DNA of 64,000 nt from an uncultured Bacteroides sp. GTDB taxonomy: Bacteria; Bacteroidota; Bacteroidia; Chitinophagales; Chitinophagaceae. Both the position numbers and the translations under genes were made by a program. The DNA lies in the NCBI GenBank assembly GCA_902168085.1, contig CABHOP010000089.1:1-64000 (forward strand), given 5' to 3'. This document shows, in pieces, positions 33,460-41,858 of the stretch. Within the stretch, counting starts at the first letter, position 1; every line of letters begins with the position of its first letter. The notes beneath the pieces were generated by a model. The model was given only the letters and a program-made list of their open reading frames with translations. It was not told where the DNA came from and ran no database searches.

Positions 33460-33654
33460 CATATAAACAAACTTTAACAATAGCAGTGCCATGAATGATT
33501 AAATTTAGCGTGGCTACATCTGCAGACTGGAAGAATGGGGGAAGATGTGATAGTAGTATACAGTATCAACGGAAGATGCAGAGAAGAAATTTTCGAAAGG
33601 GCTTAAAATTGTAAAACCCTTAGTTGAGACATATATGCCAATACGATCTGAACT

Positions 33655-33692
33655 AACGATAAAGGCTTGCAAATTTGCAAGCCTTTATCGTT
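33655..33692. terminator. Perfect 38-base palindrome acting as terminator of the MGMT-like gene
   Basis: AACGATAAAGGCTTGCAAA is followed directly by its exact reverse complement, with no separate loop bases. In RNA it forms a stem of about 17 bp with a 4-base loop. The stop codon of the gene at 33693 abuts it. On the plus strand it runs into TTTTAT, and on the minus strand it ends in TT then AGTTC. Confidence 0.7.
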
Positions 33693-34112
33693 TTATACGG
33701 GTAAACCTTCTTTCTCGCGTTGCGCTGCCAGGAAATCTGTACCGAAGCTAAGGCGCTTAGCGGTATTGCTTTTCAGGTCGATAATACGCCAGAAAGGCGT
33801 TATCTCACTCAGTGGCTTACCTTGTTGGTGTTCTTCATACGCTTTCTCTGCTACAATGCGCAGGAAGAGCCCTGATGTAATGGGGCAGGCATAAGCTGCG
33901 TGGTATTCAGCAGCAAGGTCTTTTCGCATTTGCTGCAGGTTGGTAGCTGTACCTTTGGGTATGTGCCGTACATAGTCATCTACAATAGTAGGTGTGGCTA
34001 TCAGCATTTTTACCCCTTCGGGTACATCGGCAAATGTTTTGTTGGTAATTTCGATTTTGTGGGCAATATGCGGATTCATTTTTTCTGCCCAGGTTTTACG
34101 TTTGTAGGCCAT
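33693..34112 (-). CDS. MGMT-family-like (alkyltransferase-like) protein
   Basis: This is a 139-residue cytoplasmic protein with VDDYVRHIPKGTATNLQQMR (about 45-64), CPITSGLFLRIVAE (about 76-89) and ITPFWRIID (about 104-112), ending FLAAQREKEGLPV. The order KVPKGK-type segment, CPITTG-type segment and ITPYWR-type segment is that of a family annotated as MGMT-like, whose winged-helix DNA-binding domain is shared with O6-methylguanine DNA methyltransferases. The PCHRV active-site Cys motif of true MGMT is absent, so transfer of alkyl groups is unlikely. It could act in damage recognition. The family name is from memory and the function is unproven. Confidence 0.6.
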   Translation of the reverse strand: MAYKRKTWAEKMNPHIAHKIEITNKTFADVPEGVKMLIATPTIVDDYVRHIPKGTATNLQQMRKDLAAEYHAAYACPITSGLFLRIVAEKAYEEHQQGKPLSEITPFWRIIDLKSNTAKRLSFGTDFLAAQREKEGLPV

Positions 34113-34238
34113 TGGTAGTTTGTTTGTAATGGTTTCTCTCTTTCATTAGGGGTGTGTCGGCAAGCCGGATTCAGGTAGTAGACCCGTACGGTATAAATAT
34201 CCTCAAAACATGTGACGCGGGTTTACAAAATCGGTAAA

Positions 34239-34625
34239 TTAATTGTCAATTTTGACCGGTTTTTTAAGCGCATCGATAGCCACAAAAGTGAAGGTGCCGG
34301 TGATGGCTTTCTGTCTGTCGAATGAATACATCTCTTCAATATATATCTCTACCAATACCTTCAGGCTGGTATTACCTACATGTATTACACGGCCTACCAG
34401 TTCTATTATAGTACCGGCAGGTATAGGTTTAGTAAAGTCTATCTTGTCTGATGATACAGTCACCATTCTTTTGCGGCTATATCTTGTAGCCGTTATAAAG
34501 GCTACTTCATCCATCAGGTGCATGGCGGTGCCACCAAATAATGTATCGTAGTGGTTGGTAGTATTGGGGAATACGGCTTTGAATATTCTTGTTTCCGATT
34601 GTTCCAGTCTTTGTTCTTTAGTCAT
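34239..34625 (-). CDS. Acyl-CoA thioesterase (hotdog fold)
   Basis: This is a 128-residue protein with a single hotdog domain. NHYDTLFGGTAMHLMDEVAF (about 19-38) carries the helix with the catalytic Asp/Glu position typical of the YciA/BFIT type, followed by VTVSSDKIDFTKPIPAGTII and LKVLVEIYIEEM. These enzymes hydrolyse acyl-CoA in the cytoplasm. Chain-length preference cannot be read from the sequence. The ATG at 34625 is preferred because the open frame upstream of it runs through the nrdA terminator hairpin and has no conserved content. Confidence 0.88.
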   Translation of the reverse strand: MTKEQRLEQSETRIFKAVFPNTTNHYDTLFGGTAMHLMDEVAFITATRYSRKRMVTVSSDKIDFTKPIPAGTIIELVGRVIHVGNTSLKVLVEIYIEEMYSFDRQKAITGTFTFVAIDALKKPVKIDN

Positions 34626-34652
34626 CTTATTTCCGGTTTTTGATAATAAATA

Positions 34653-34680
34653 GCGAAGCCTGCAGTAATGCAGGCTTCGC
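34653..34680 (-). terminator. Terminator of nrdBA
   Basis: A perfect 12-bp stem (34653-34664 with 34669-34680) has loop GTAA. On the minus strand TATTTATTATC follows. It lies 13 bases after the nrdA stop and between nrdA and the thioesterase gene. Confidence 0.8.
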
Positions 34681-34693
34681 GTATAAATAGATA

Positions 34694-37087
34694 CTATGAA
34701 CTGCAGGTAACGCAGCCTTCTTCCATCCTGCAAGAAGGTGCGGTGAAGTCTGTAGTGATATCGTCCAGATCATTTTGAGCAGCGCTTTGTTCTATGGTTG
34801 GAATAACAGGCTCTATATCGTTGCTGGCTTGTTTTTCAATCGTGAACTGTACGGCCTGTGCAGCTGCTTGCGTGCGCAGGTAATACATGCCTGTTTTCAA
34901 GCCCTTCTTCCATGCGTAGAAGTGCATAGAGGTAAGCTTAGCCGCTGTAGGATTATCAACAAACAGGTTCAGTGATTGAGACTGGCAGATGTAAGCGCCA
35001 CGGTCGGCAGCCATGTCTATGATGTTACGCTGCTTTATTTCCCATACGGTTTTGTACAGTTCTTTAATATCGGCAGGTATTTCATTGATGTGCTGAACAG
35101 AACCGTTGTTGGCAATGATGTTGTTTTTCATCGTATTGTTCCACAGGCCCAGTTGCACCAGGTCTTTTAGCAGGTGTTTGTTTACAATGATAAACTCACC
35201 GCTCAATACACGCCTTGTATATATGTTTGAAGTGTATGGTTCGAAGCACTCGTTATTACCCAGTATCTGCGATGTAGAGGCAGTAGGCATAGGCGCTACT
35301 AACAGGGAGTTGCGTACGCCATACTCCATTACTTCTTTGCGCAGTCCTTCCCAGTCGTGCCTGTCTGTAGGTTGCACACTCCACATGTCAAACTGGAACT
35401 GTCCTTTTGATAATGGTGAGCCTGCAAATGTTTCGTAAGCACCTTCAGTTTTAGCCAGGTCTTTACTGGCCGTCATAGCAGCGAAGTATAGGGTTTCAAA
35501 GATGTTCTTGTTCAGCATCTTTGCCATATCACTTTCAAACGGCAGGCGCAGCAGGATGAATACATCTGCCAGGCCTTGTACGCCTAAGCCTATAGGGCGG
35601 TGACGCATGTTTGAAGTGCGTGCTTCTTCTACGGGGTAGTAGTTATCATCTATAATGCGGTTCAGGTTTTCAGCAACATGATAAGTTACCTCGTACAGTT
35701 TTTCAAAGTCAAACTTGCCATCATTTACAAAGCGGGGCAGTGCCAGCGATGCCAGATTACAAACCGCTACTTCATCAGGGCTTGTGTACTCCATTATCTC
35801 TGTACACAGGTTGCTGCTTTTTATAGTGCCCAGGTTTTGCTGGTTGCTTTTTGAGTTGGCCGCATCTTTATACAGCATGTATGGCGTGCCGGTTTCTATC
35901 TGCGATTCCAGTATAGCAAACCACAGCTCTTGTGCTTTGATGGTTTTACGTGCACGTCCTTCTGCTTCATAGCGCTCATACAGTGCTTCAAATTCTTCGC
36001 CAAAGCAATCCTGCAGGCCCGGTGCTTCGTTAGGGCAAAAAAGGCTCCATTCACCATCTGCTTCCACACGTTTCATAAACAGGTCGCATATCCACAGGGC
36101 ATAGAACAAATCTCGCGCGCGCAACTCTTCTTTACCGTGGTTCTTCCGCAGGTCCAGGAATTCGAATACATCGGCATGCCAAGGCTCCAGGTATATGGCA
36201 AATGCACCTTTACGCTTGCCGCCACCCTGGTCTACATAGCGGGCTGTATCGTTAAATACGCGTAGCATAGGTACCAGGCCATTGCTGGTGCCATTGGTGC
36301 CACCTATATAGCTGCCTGTAGCACGTACATTGTGTATAGACAGGCCAATGCCACCTGCACTCTGCGATATTTTTGCTGTTTGTTTCAGTGTATCGTATAT
36401 GCCATCTATGCTGTCATCCTTCATCGTCAGCAGGAAGCATGAAGACATTTGTGGCTTTGGCGTACCTGCATTGAAGAGGGTAGGTGTAGCATGTGTAAAC
36501 CAGCGCTCACTCATCAGGTTATAGGTTTTAATAGCATTCTCTATATCATTCTTGTGAATGCCTATAGCTACACGCATGTACATATGTTGCGGGCGTTCTA
36601 CTACCTTGCCATCTATACGCAGCAGGTAAGATTTCTCCAGTGTTTTGAAGCCAAAATAATCGAAACCAAAATCACGATCGTAGATGATAGAGCTATCCAG
36701 CAATTCTGCATTGGCTTCTATTATCTGCATCACATCATCTGCAATCATAGGCAGGTGCTTGCCACTGGCAGCGTCTACATACTTATGCAGGCGACGCATG
36801 GTTTCTGAGAATGATTTGGTTGTATTTTTATGCAAGTTGCTTACCGCTATACGGCTGGCCAGCAATGCATAATCGGGATGCTTGGTAGTAAGTGATGCAG
36901 CCGTTTCAGCAGCCAGGTTGTCCAGCTCTGTAGTGCTTACACCATCGTAAATGCCTTCAATTACTTTCTTCGCTACATCTATCACATTCACCAGCGGGCT
37001 CAGGCTGTAAGATAGCTTTTCGATACGTGCCGTTATCTTGTCAAACTTTACGCTCTCGTGTTTTCCGTTCCTTTTAATAACTCTCAT
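34694..37087 (-). CDS. nrdA: Ribonucleoside-diphosphate reductase, class I, alpha subunit
   Basis: This is a 797-residue enzyme that reduces ribonucleoside diphosphates to deoxyribonucleotides in an oxygen-dependent reaction. An N-terminal ATP-cone domain (about 1-90, [18 protein letters not shown]) provides allosteric control by ATP/dATP. In the catalytic barrel, Cys217 ([12 protein letters not shown]) and Cys443 (VCNLASLAL) form the redox pair, and Cys428 in NLCTEIMEY is the thiyl-radical site with Glu430. The C-terminus [12 protein letters not shown] carries the mobile Cys pair (792, 795) reduced by thioredoxin or glutaredoxin. It lies 39 bases after nrdB and both sit under a cobalamin riboswitch. 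Confidence 0.97.
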   Translation of the reverse strand: MRVIKRNGKHESVKFDKITARIEKLSYSLSPLVNVIDVAKKVIEGIYDGVSTTELDNLAAETAASLTTKHPDYALLASRIAVSNLHKNTTKSFSETMRRLHKYVDAASGKHLPMIADDVMQIIEANAELLDSSIIYDRDFGFDYFGFKTLEKSYLLRIDGKVVERPQHMYMRVAIGIHKNDIENAIKTYNLMSERWFTHATPTLFNAGTPKPQMSSCFLLTMKDDSIDGIYDTLKQTAKISQSAGGIGLSIHNVRATGSYIGGTNGTSNGLVPMLRVFNDTARYVDQGGGKRKGAFAIYLEPWHADVFEFLDLRKNHGKEELRARDLFYALWICDLFMKRVEADGEWSLFCPNEAPGLQDCFGEEFEALYERYEAEGRARKTIKAQELWFAILESQIETGTPYMLYKDAANSKSNQQNLGTIKSSNLCTEIMEYTSPDEVAVCNLASLALPRFVNDGKFDFEKLYEVTYHVAENLNRIIDDNYYPVEEARTSNMRHRPIGLGVQGLADVFILLRLPFESDMAKMLNKNIFETLYFAAMTASKDLAKTEGAYETFAGSPLSKGQFQFDMWSVQPTDRHDWEGLRKEVMEYGVRNSLLVAPMPTASTSQILGNNECFEPYTSNIYTRRVLSGEFIIVNKHLLKDLVQLGLWNNTMKNNIIANNGSVQHINEIPADIKELYKTVWEIKQRNIIDMAADRGAYICQSQSLNLFVDNPTAAKLTSMHFYAWKKGLKTGMYYLRTQAAAQAVQFTIEKQASNDIEPVIPTIEQSAAQNDLDDITTDFTAPSCRMEEGCVTCSS

Positions 37088-37126
37088 GATATAAATATTA
37101 TGGGTTAGATAAAATCAAATTGATAA

Positions 37127-38092
37127 TTAGAAATCTTCATCCAGTGAAAAAGACTGTGCGTCTTTGTTTGCCAGTACACCTGCTTTCTGGTAATCGCCCA
37201 CACGTTTCTCAAAGAAATTGGTTTTGCCCTGCAGCGATATCATTTCCATGAAATCGAAAGGATTTGTGGCGTTGAACATTTTAGGATAGCCCAGTTCTGC
37301 CAGCCAGCGGTCTGCTACAAATTCTATGTATTGCTGCATCAGTTTGGCATTCATACCAATCAGGTCAACAGGTAATGCTTCCGTGATAAATTCTTTTTCA
37401 ATCGTTACAGCATCGCGGATGATGCTATATACTGCTTCCTGCGAAAGTTTATTGCTCAACATGCTGTATAGCAGGCAGGCAAATTCGCAGTGCAGGCCTT
37501 CGTCGCGGCTGATAAGTTCGTTGCTGAAAGTAAGGCCGGGCATCAGGCCACGTTTCTTTAGCCAGAAGATAGAACAGAAGCTGCCGCTGAAGAAGATACC
37601 TTCTACCGCTGCGAAAGCTACCAGTCGTTCAGCAAACGAACCATTCTCTATCCAGCGCAGTGCCCATTCTGCTTTTTTCTTTACCGCAGGTACCGTATCT
37701 ATAGCATGGAAAAGTTTATCTTTTTCCTGTGCGTCTTTTATGTAAGTATCTATCAGCAGGGCGTAGGTTTCAGAGTGGATGTTCTCCATCATTATCTGGA
37801 AACCATAAAAGCAACGTGCTTCCGGCAACTGTACTTCACTCATGAAGTTCACTGCCAGGTTCTCATTCACTATGCCATCGCTGGCAGCAAAGAATGCCAG
37901 TACATGCGATATAAAGTGGCGTTCCCCGTCATTCAGGTTGGCCCAGTCTTTCAGGTCACTGCCAAGGTCTATCTCTTCAGCCGTCCAGAAGCTGGCTTCA
38001 TGCTTTTTATACATTTCCCACACCTTGGGATAATTGATAGGTAGTATTACAAACCTGTCTTTGTTTTCCTTCAGTAACAATTCTTCCTGCAT
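37127..38092 (-). CDS. nrdB: Ribonucleoside-diphosphate reductase, class I, beta subunit
   Basis: This is a 321-residue ferritin-like radical-generating subunit. Metal-ligand helices are visible in [20 protein letters not shown] (about 17-36), [16 protein letters not shown] (about 103-118), [20 protein letters not shown] and [15 protein letters not shown] (about 195-209). The radical Tyr position is in the [12 protein letters not shown] helix. It supplies the tyrosyl (or metal-based) radical to NrdA. It is the first gene after the riboswitch, and its ATG lies about 119 bases downstream of the aptamer's 3' end. Sequence alone does not show whether the cofactor is iron or mixed metal. Confidence 0.96.
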   Translation of the reverse strand: MQEELLLKENKDRFVILPINYPKVWEMYKKHEASFWTAEEIDLGSDLKDWANLNDGERHFISHVLAFFAASDGIVNENLAVNFMSEVQLPEARCFYGFQIMMENIHSETYALLIDTYIKDAQEKDKLFHAIDTVPAVKKKAEWALRWIENGSFAERLVAFAAVEGIFFSGSFCSIFWLKKRGLMPGLTFSNELISRDEGLHCEFACLLYSMLSNKLSQEAVYSIIRDAVTIEKEFITEALPVDLIGMNAKLMQQYIEFVADRWLAELGYPKMFNATNPFDFMEMISLQGKTNFFEKRVGDYQKAGVLANKDAQSFSLDEDF

Positions 38093-38210
38093 ATGACTTG
38101 AAATAGTTTCTTCTTTTTAAATCTTTCGGGAGACAAGATGGCTAAGACTTACATCGCAAAGACGAGTCGTTTAACCCTTGCTTTTCCTCCGAAAGCAAAC
38201 AGCATTGATA

Positions 38211-38402
38211 TTATCCGGCAGGTCTTCTGGCTTTCCTGCATTTCCGGTCAACCTTCCCATTCGCAAAAACGAACAGTGGTTTGCAGTTACCGGAAACATT
38301 GGTGTATTGCTACAGCAGGATCACAGCTACGGGGATAGCACCGGTTTTACACCGGTTTCCCTATTAATCTTGACAAGCGATGCCTGTATTCGAACCCGAT
38401 AA
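38211..38402 (-). promoter_or_regulatory. Cobalamin (B12) riboswitch upstream of nrdBA
   Basis: Read on the minus strand, all main conserved blocks occur in order: AATAGGGAA, CCGGTG-TAAAACCGGTG, CCCCGTAGCTGTGA, CCACTG (38274-38279), GGGAAGG (38252-38258) and the B12 box AAGCCAGAAGACCTGCC (38217-38233). The ends TTATCGGG and CCGGATAA can pair as P1. A perfect -7 element (38408-38415) lies directly upstream. Downstream, CTTTCGGAG and CTCCCGAAAG can pair before nrdB, but no U-tract follows, so control may be at translation. Cobalamin binding would be expected to lower nrdBA expression. Confidence 0.9.
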
Positions 38403-38407
38403 CACTT

Positions 38408-38415
38408 CAAATGTA
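38408..38415 (-). promoter_or_regulatory. Promoter -7 element of nrdBA
   Basis: The minus strand reads TACATTTG, a perfect TAnnTTTG. A start 5-6 bases downstream coincides with the 5' end of the riboswitch P1 stem at 38402. Confidence 0.55.
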
Positions 38416-38521
38416 GAGCGCTTATTTTTCCTGATGAATTAATGATATGCACAGGTGTGGAAAAGCCGATTACCACTTTATACTCCTAATAAAAGAGCCA
38501 ATACAGCGGCTGATATAAAAG

Positions 38522-38552
38522 AAAAAGCGGCTCTGTGCAGAGCCGCTTTTTT
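38522..38552. terminator. Bidirectional terminator after ftsH
   Basis: AAAAAGCGGCTCTG pairs with CAGAGCCGCTTTTT around a 2-base loop region, with T runs on both strands. It lies 20 bases after the ftsH stop on the minus strand. Confidence 0.85.
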
Positions 38553-38571
38553 GTAATGATGTATTGAAAAA

Positions 38572-40572
38572 TTATGATGCCAGTGTATTGCCCGGCAGGC
38601 TGCTGCCAACAGGTGGCGTACCTTCTGAATAGATAGTCTCGCTATCTTCAAAAGGTCGCTTGCCTATCATACGATCCAAGTCATCTTTGTATAATACTTC
38701 TTTCTTCAGTAGTTCTTCAGCTATAGCGCGTACGGCATCTATTTTTTCTGTTAGCAGCTGTTTAGTTCTGCGGTAAGCCATATCTACCAGTTTGCGTACC
38801 TCGTCATCTATTATTCTGCCTGTTTCTTCAGAATAAGGCTTAGAGAAGCTGCCTTCGCTTTGAGGATCGTAGAATGATATGTTGCCTATTTTATCATTCA
38901 TACCATACATAGATACCATGGCATATGCCATACGGGTAACGTGCTGCAGGTCGCTCAATGCACCGGTAGATATTTTATTGAAGACGATATCTTCTACTGC
39001 TCGGCCACCCAGGGTCATGCACATATCGTCCAGCAGGTGGTCTGTATTGCGTATATACACCTCTTTAGGCAGATATTGCGCATAACCCAACGCTGCTACA
39101 CCGCGCGGTACGATGGTCACTTTTACCAGTGGGTGCGCATGCTCCAGGAACCAGCCGGCTACAGCATGGCCTGCTTCGTGGTAAGCTATTACTTTCTTCT
39201 CTTCCGGAGAGATGATCTTGTTCTTTTTCTCAAGTCCACCTATAACACGGTCAATGGCATCATTGAAGTCATCCATAGTAACTTCCGTCTTGCCTTTACG
39301 TGCAGCTATCAGGGCTGCCTCGTTACAGATGTTTGCTATATCAGCACCGGCAAATCCCGGTGTTTGCACAGCCAACTTGTGTATATCCAGGTCTTTCGAC
39401 CTTTTGATAGGTTTCAAGTGCACTTCAAATATTTTCTCGCGGCCTTTTACATCCGGTATGTCTATAGATATCTGGCGGTCGAAACGGCCGGGGCGCAGCA
39501 GGGCTGTATCCAGTACATCTGGACGGTTGGTAGCAGCCAGTACTATGATACCGGTATCACCGCTAAAGCCATCCATTTCTACCAGTAGCTGGTTCAATGT
39601 ATTTTCGCGCTCGTCATTGCTCATTACTACGTTCTTACCACGTGCACGACCTATGGCGTCTATCTCATCTATAAACACGATACAAGGTGCTTTTTCACGC
39701 GCTTGCTTAAACAGGTCGCGAACACGGCTGGCACCCACACCCACAAACAACTCCACAAAATCAGAACCAGACATAGAGAAGAAAGGTACCTGTGCTTCAC
39801 CTGCTACAGCTTTAGCCAGCAGGGTTTTACCGGTACCCGGAGGGCCTACCAGCAATGCGCCTTTAGGTATCTTACCACCCAGTGCAGTGTACTTTTTAGG
39901 ATTTTTCAGGAAATCAACGATCTCCATTACCTCCACTTTTGCTTCGTCAAGACCAGCTACATCGTTAAACGTTATGGTAACACGTGTACCTTTTTCAAAC
40001 AGTTGTGCTTTTGATTTACCAATGTTGAAGATACCACCGGCACCACCGGCGCCACCGGCGCCACCACCCATTTTACGCATTATCAGGAACCACATAGCTA
40101 TTAGCAGCAATGCAGGCAGCAGGAAGTTGGAAACTTCGCGCAACATGCTTACACGGTCCTGGTATTTTACACGTACACGTTGGTCTTCCGGTATGTTTGC
40201 CTGTGCATCTTTCAGGTTGTTCTCAAACTGCTCTACGCTACCAATGGTAAAGCGCACGGCAGGTTCCTTACCCTTGCTGGCAAACGGAGATTTATCTGTA
40301 GGGGTTGCATTGGATTTTGTATAAACTTCAGCTTCGCTTTTGTTTACAATAACCACTTCTTCAACAATGCCTTTGTCAAGGTATTCTCTTTTAAAATCCT
40401 GAAAGCCTATTTCTTTGGTACCCGTGTACATGTTGCCGCTAAAAAGCTGCAAGCCCAGCAATACAATTACCAGCAATGCATATACCCAATATATATTGAA
40501 GCGGGGCCCTTTTTTTGGCCCGCCTTTACCATCTCCGGTACCTATAGGACGTTTATTTTTATTTTCTTCCAT
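38572..40572 (-). CDS. ftsH: ATP-dependent zinc metalloprotease FtsH
   Basis: This is a 666-residue membrane AAA protease. It has a first transmembrane helix at about 27-45, a periplasmic domain (about 46-145) and a second helix with [20 protein letters not shown] (about 146-165), then a Gly-rich linker. The AAA domain has Walker A GPPGTGKT with Lys249, Walker [13 protein letters not shown] and the second region of homology [20 protein letters not shown]. The zinc site is HEAGH at 465-469. It degrades membrane and short-lived cytoplasmic proteins as a hexamer. It lies 38 bases after rsfS and is probably co-transcribed with it. Confidence 0.97.
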   Translation of the reverse strand: MEENKNKRPIGTGDGKGGPKKGPRFNIYWVYALLVIVLLGLQLFSGNMYTGTKEIGFQDFKREYLDKGIVEEVVIVNKSEAEVYTKSNATPTDKSPFASKGKEPAVRFTIGSVEQFENNLKDAQANIPEDQRVRVKYQDRVSMLREVSNFLLPALLLIAMWFLIMRKMGGGAGGAGGAGGIFNIGKSKAQLFEKGTRVTITFNDVAGLDEAKVEVMEIVDFLKNPKKYTALGGKIPKGALLVGPPGTGKTLLAKAVAGEAQVPFFSMSGSDFVELFVGVGASRVRDLFKQAREKAPCIVFIDEIDAIGRARGKNVVMSNDERENTLNQLLVEMDGFSGDTGIIVLAATNRPDVLDTALLRPGRFDRQISIDIPDVKGREKIFEVHLKPIKRSKDLDIHKLAVQTPGFAGADIANICNEAALIAARKGKTEVTMDDFNDAIDRVIGGLEKKNKIISPEEKKVIAYHEAGHAVAGWFLEHAHPLVKVTIVPRGVAALGYAQYLPKEVYIRNTDHLLDDMCMTLGGRAVEDIVFNKISTGALSDLQHVTRMAYAMVSMYGMNDKIGNISFYDPQSEGSFSKPYSEETGRIIDDEVRKLVDMAYRRTKQLLTEKIDAVRAIAEELLKKEVLYKDDLDRMIGKRPFEDSETIYSEGTPPVGSSLPGNTLAS

Positions 40573-40610
40573 CGTTCCTTTAAAACTTATTATTATCCGA
40601 GTACAAATTA

Positions 40611-41009
40611 CTAATCATTGTGTTCTTCTCTGCCAGCATCTTCCCATAGGCTTTCCAGGTCGTAAAACTTCCTGTAGTCTTTCTGGAAGATGTGGACTAC
40701 TATATTCACATAGTCCACCAGTGTCCACTGGTCGCTGCGTTCTATATGATACGGTTTTTCGTCGCATTCTTTTTTTACCGTTTCCTCTACAAAATCGGCT
40801 ATCGCATTTATTTGAGTATTCGATTGCGCTTCGCACACAACAAAATAATCTGCTACCGCTTCGTCGATCTTTTTCAGATCGAGCGACACAATATTTTCAC
40901 CTTTCTTTCCCTTTATAGCTTTAATGATAGCTTTAAAGATCTTATTGTTTTTTGTAAGGCGGGCAGGGGATTTTTTGCGGCCCTGTAATGCAGTGATTAT
41001 TTTCTCCAA
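40611..41009 (-). CDS. rsfS: Ribosome silencing factor RsfS (Iojap family)
   Basis: This is a 132-residue protein. The RsfS domain covers about 25-125, with ENIVSLDLKKIDEAVADYFV (about 38-57), SNTQINAIADFVEETVKK and RSDQWTLVDYVNIVVHIFQ with the conserved Trp-x-x-(L/V)-D-Y, and finally YRKFYDLESLWEDA. RsfS binds ribosomal protein L14 and blocks subunit joining when nutrients are low. The N-terminal 20 residues are basic and not conserved. It is divergent from birA (63-base gap). Confidence 0.93.
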   Translation of the reverse strand: MEKIITALQGRKKSPARLTKNNKIFKAIIKAIKGKKGENIVSLDLKKIDEAVADYFVVCEAQSNTQINAIADFVEETVKKECDEKPYHIERSDQWTLVDYVNIVVHIFQKDYRKFYDLESLWEDAGREEHND

Positions 41010-41022
41010 ATCGGTAAAAGTC

Positions 41023-41030
41023 TATTTTTG
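41023..41030 (+). promoter_or_regulatory. Promoter -7 element of birA
   Basis: TATTTTTG is a perfect TAnnTTTG on the plus strand, 43 bases before the TTG start of the biotin ligase gene, in the gap between divergent rsfS and birA. Confidence 0.4.
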
Positions 41031-41072
41031 TTTGGCAATATCAGTATAATCATTCAAAATTAAATAATCTTT

Positions 41073-41831
41073 TTGGCACTAAGCTTACAATACTTACTGG
41101 ATGCCCCGATCATAGAACTTGACAGTATAGACAGCACCAATAACTATGCCATGCGGCTGGTAGATGCCGATACGGCACAGCCGGGACTGACAATCGTTGC
41201 CAGGGAGCAAACACACGGCAAAGGGCAGCGTGGGCGCAAATGGCAGGATGATGTCGGCCAAAGCCTGCTGATGAGCGTGCTGGTAGTACCGGAATACAGC
41301 CTGGACCGTCAATCACTGTTTAATATGAGAGTGGCGGTGGCCATTGCCGATACTATCCTACACCTTTATGAAGGATGGGATGTACGCATCAAATGGCCCA
41401 ATGATATTATAATTAATGACAAAAAGGCAGGAGGGGTACTTATTGAGAACATACTCCGTGGCAGTAACTGGGTGTACAGTATCATTGGCTTTGGGCTGAA
41501 TGTACAGCAAGAAAATATGCCCATAGATTTGCCTTATAGCACATCTTTAAAAATAGAATGTGGAAAGCAGTTTGGTGTGATGGATATGTGCAAACAAGTA
41601 CGTGTTGAAATATTTAAAAATTTTTCAACCCGGCAGACAGATGAAGTGGTACTACAAAAATATAACGACTATTTATATAGGATAGGGCAGGTGCAGCGAT
41701 TTTACAATGATAATAAAGAATGGGAAGGAGTAATTGATAGTGTAACAATGGCGGGTGACCTGCAGGTATTGTTAGCAGGTGGTGAAAGGATTAGCTACCA
41801 ACATGGGGTGGCAAACTGGAAATGGGAATAG
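41073..41831 (+). CDS. birA: Biotin--[acetyl-CoA-carboxylase] ligase (monofunctional BirA)
   Basis: This is a 252-residue enzyme that activates biotin with ATP and attaches it to biotin carboxyl carrier proteins. IELDSIDSTNNYAMRLV (about 14-30) and REQTHGKGQRGRKWQDDVGQ with the biotinyl-AMP binding loop (about 44-63) are followed by VRIKWPNDIIINDKKAGGVL (about 108-127) and IGFGLNVQQ. There is no N-terminal winged helix, so it lacks the repressor function of E. coli BirA. The start is TTG at 41073, since the first in-frame ATG is at codon 27 and would cut into the conserved core. Confidence 0.92.
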   Translation: MALSLQYLLDAPIIELDSIDSTNNYAMRLVDADTAQPGLTIVAREQTHGKGQRGRKWQDDVGQSLLMSVLVVPEYSLDRQSLFNMRVAVAIADTILHLYEGWDVRIKWPNDIIINDKKAGGVLIENILRGSNWVYSIIGFGLNVQQENMPIDLPYSTSLKIECGKQFGVMDMCKQVRVEIFKNFSTRQTDEVVLQKYNDYLYRIGQVQRFYNDNKEWEGVIDSVTMAGDLQVLLAGGERISYQHGVANWKWE

Positions 41832-41858
41832 ATTAATTTTAGATTAGCTTTAAGGCCA

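Larger units (their letters stand above)
33381..33692. other. 312-base gene-free stretch: porT leader and a perfect palindromic terminator
   Basis: It contains the porT promoter element (33452-33459, minus) with a leader of about 65 bases, then roughly 190 bases in which I see no reading frame longer than 20 codons on either strand, and finally the palindrome at 33655-33692 that terminates the gene to the right. Confidence 0.5.
38093..38571. other. 479-base non-coding stretch with nrdBA control region and ftsH terminator
   Basis: From right to left it holds the bidirectional terminator (38522-38552), about 100 bases of promoter region, the -7 element (38408-38415), the cobalamin riboswitch (38211-38402) and a 118-base expression platform up to nrdB. 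Short open frames on the plus strand here (for example from 38138) are riboswitch sequence and not genes. Confidence 0.8.

Noticed and set aside
38138-38402. Short plus-strand frames of 66 and 74 codons near nrdB
   Set aside because: The bases belong to the conserved core of the cobalamin riboswitch read on the other strand.
39212-40324. A 370-codon open frame on the plus strand opposite ftsH
   Set aside because: It is the antisense of the FtsH AAA domain, where codon use leaves the opposite strand free of stops. The composition (Ser, Arg, Pro, Thr) is typical of antisense frames.
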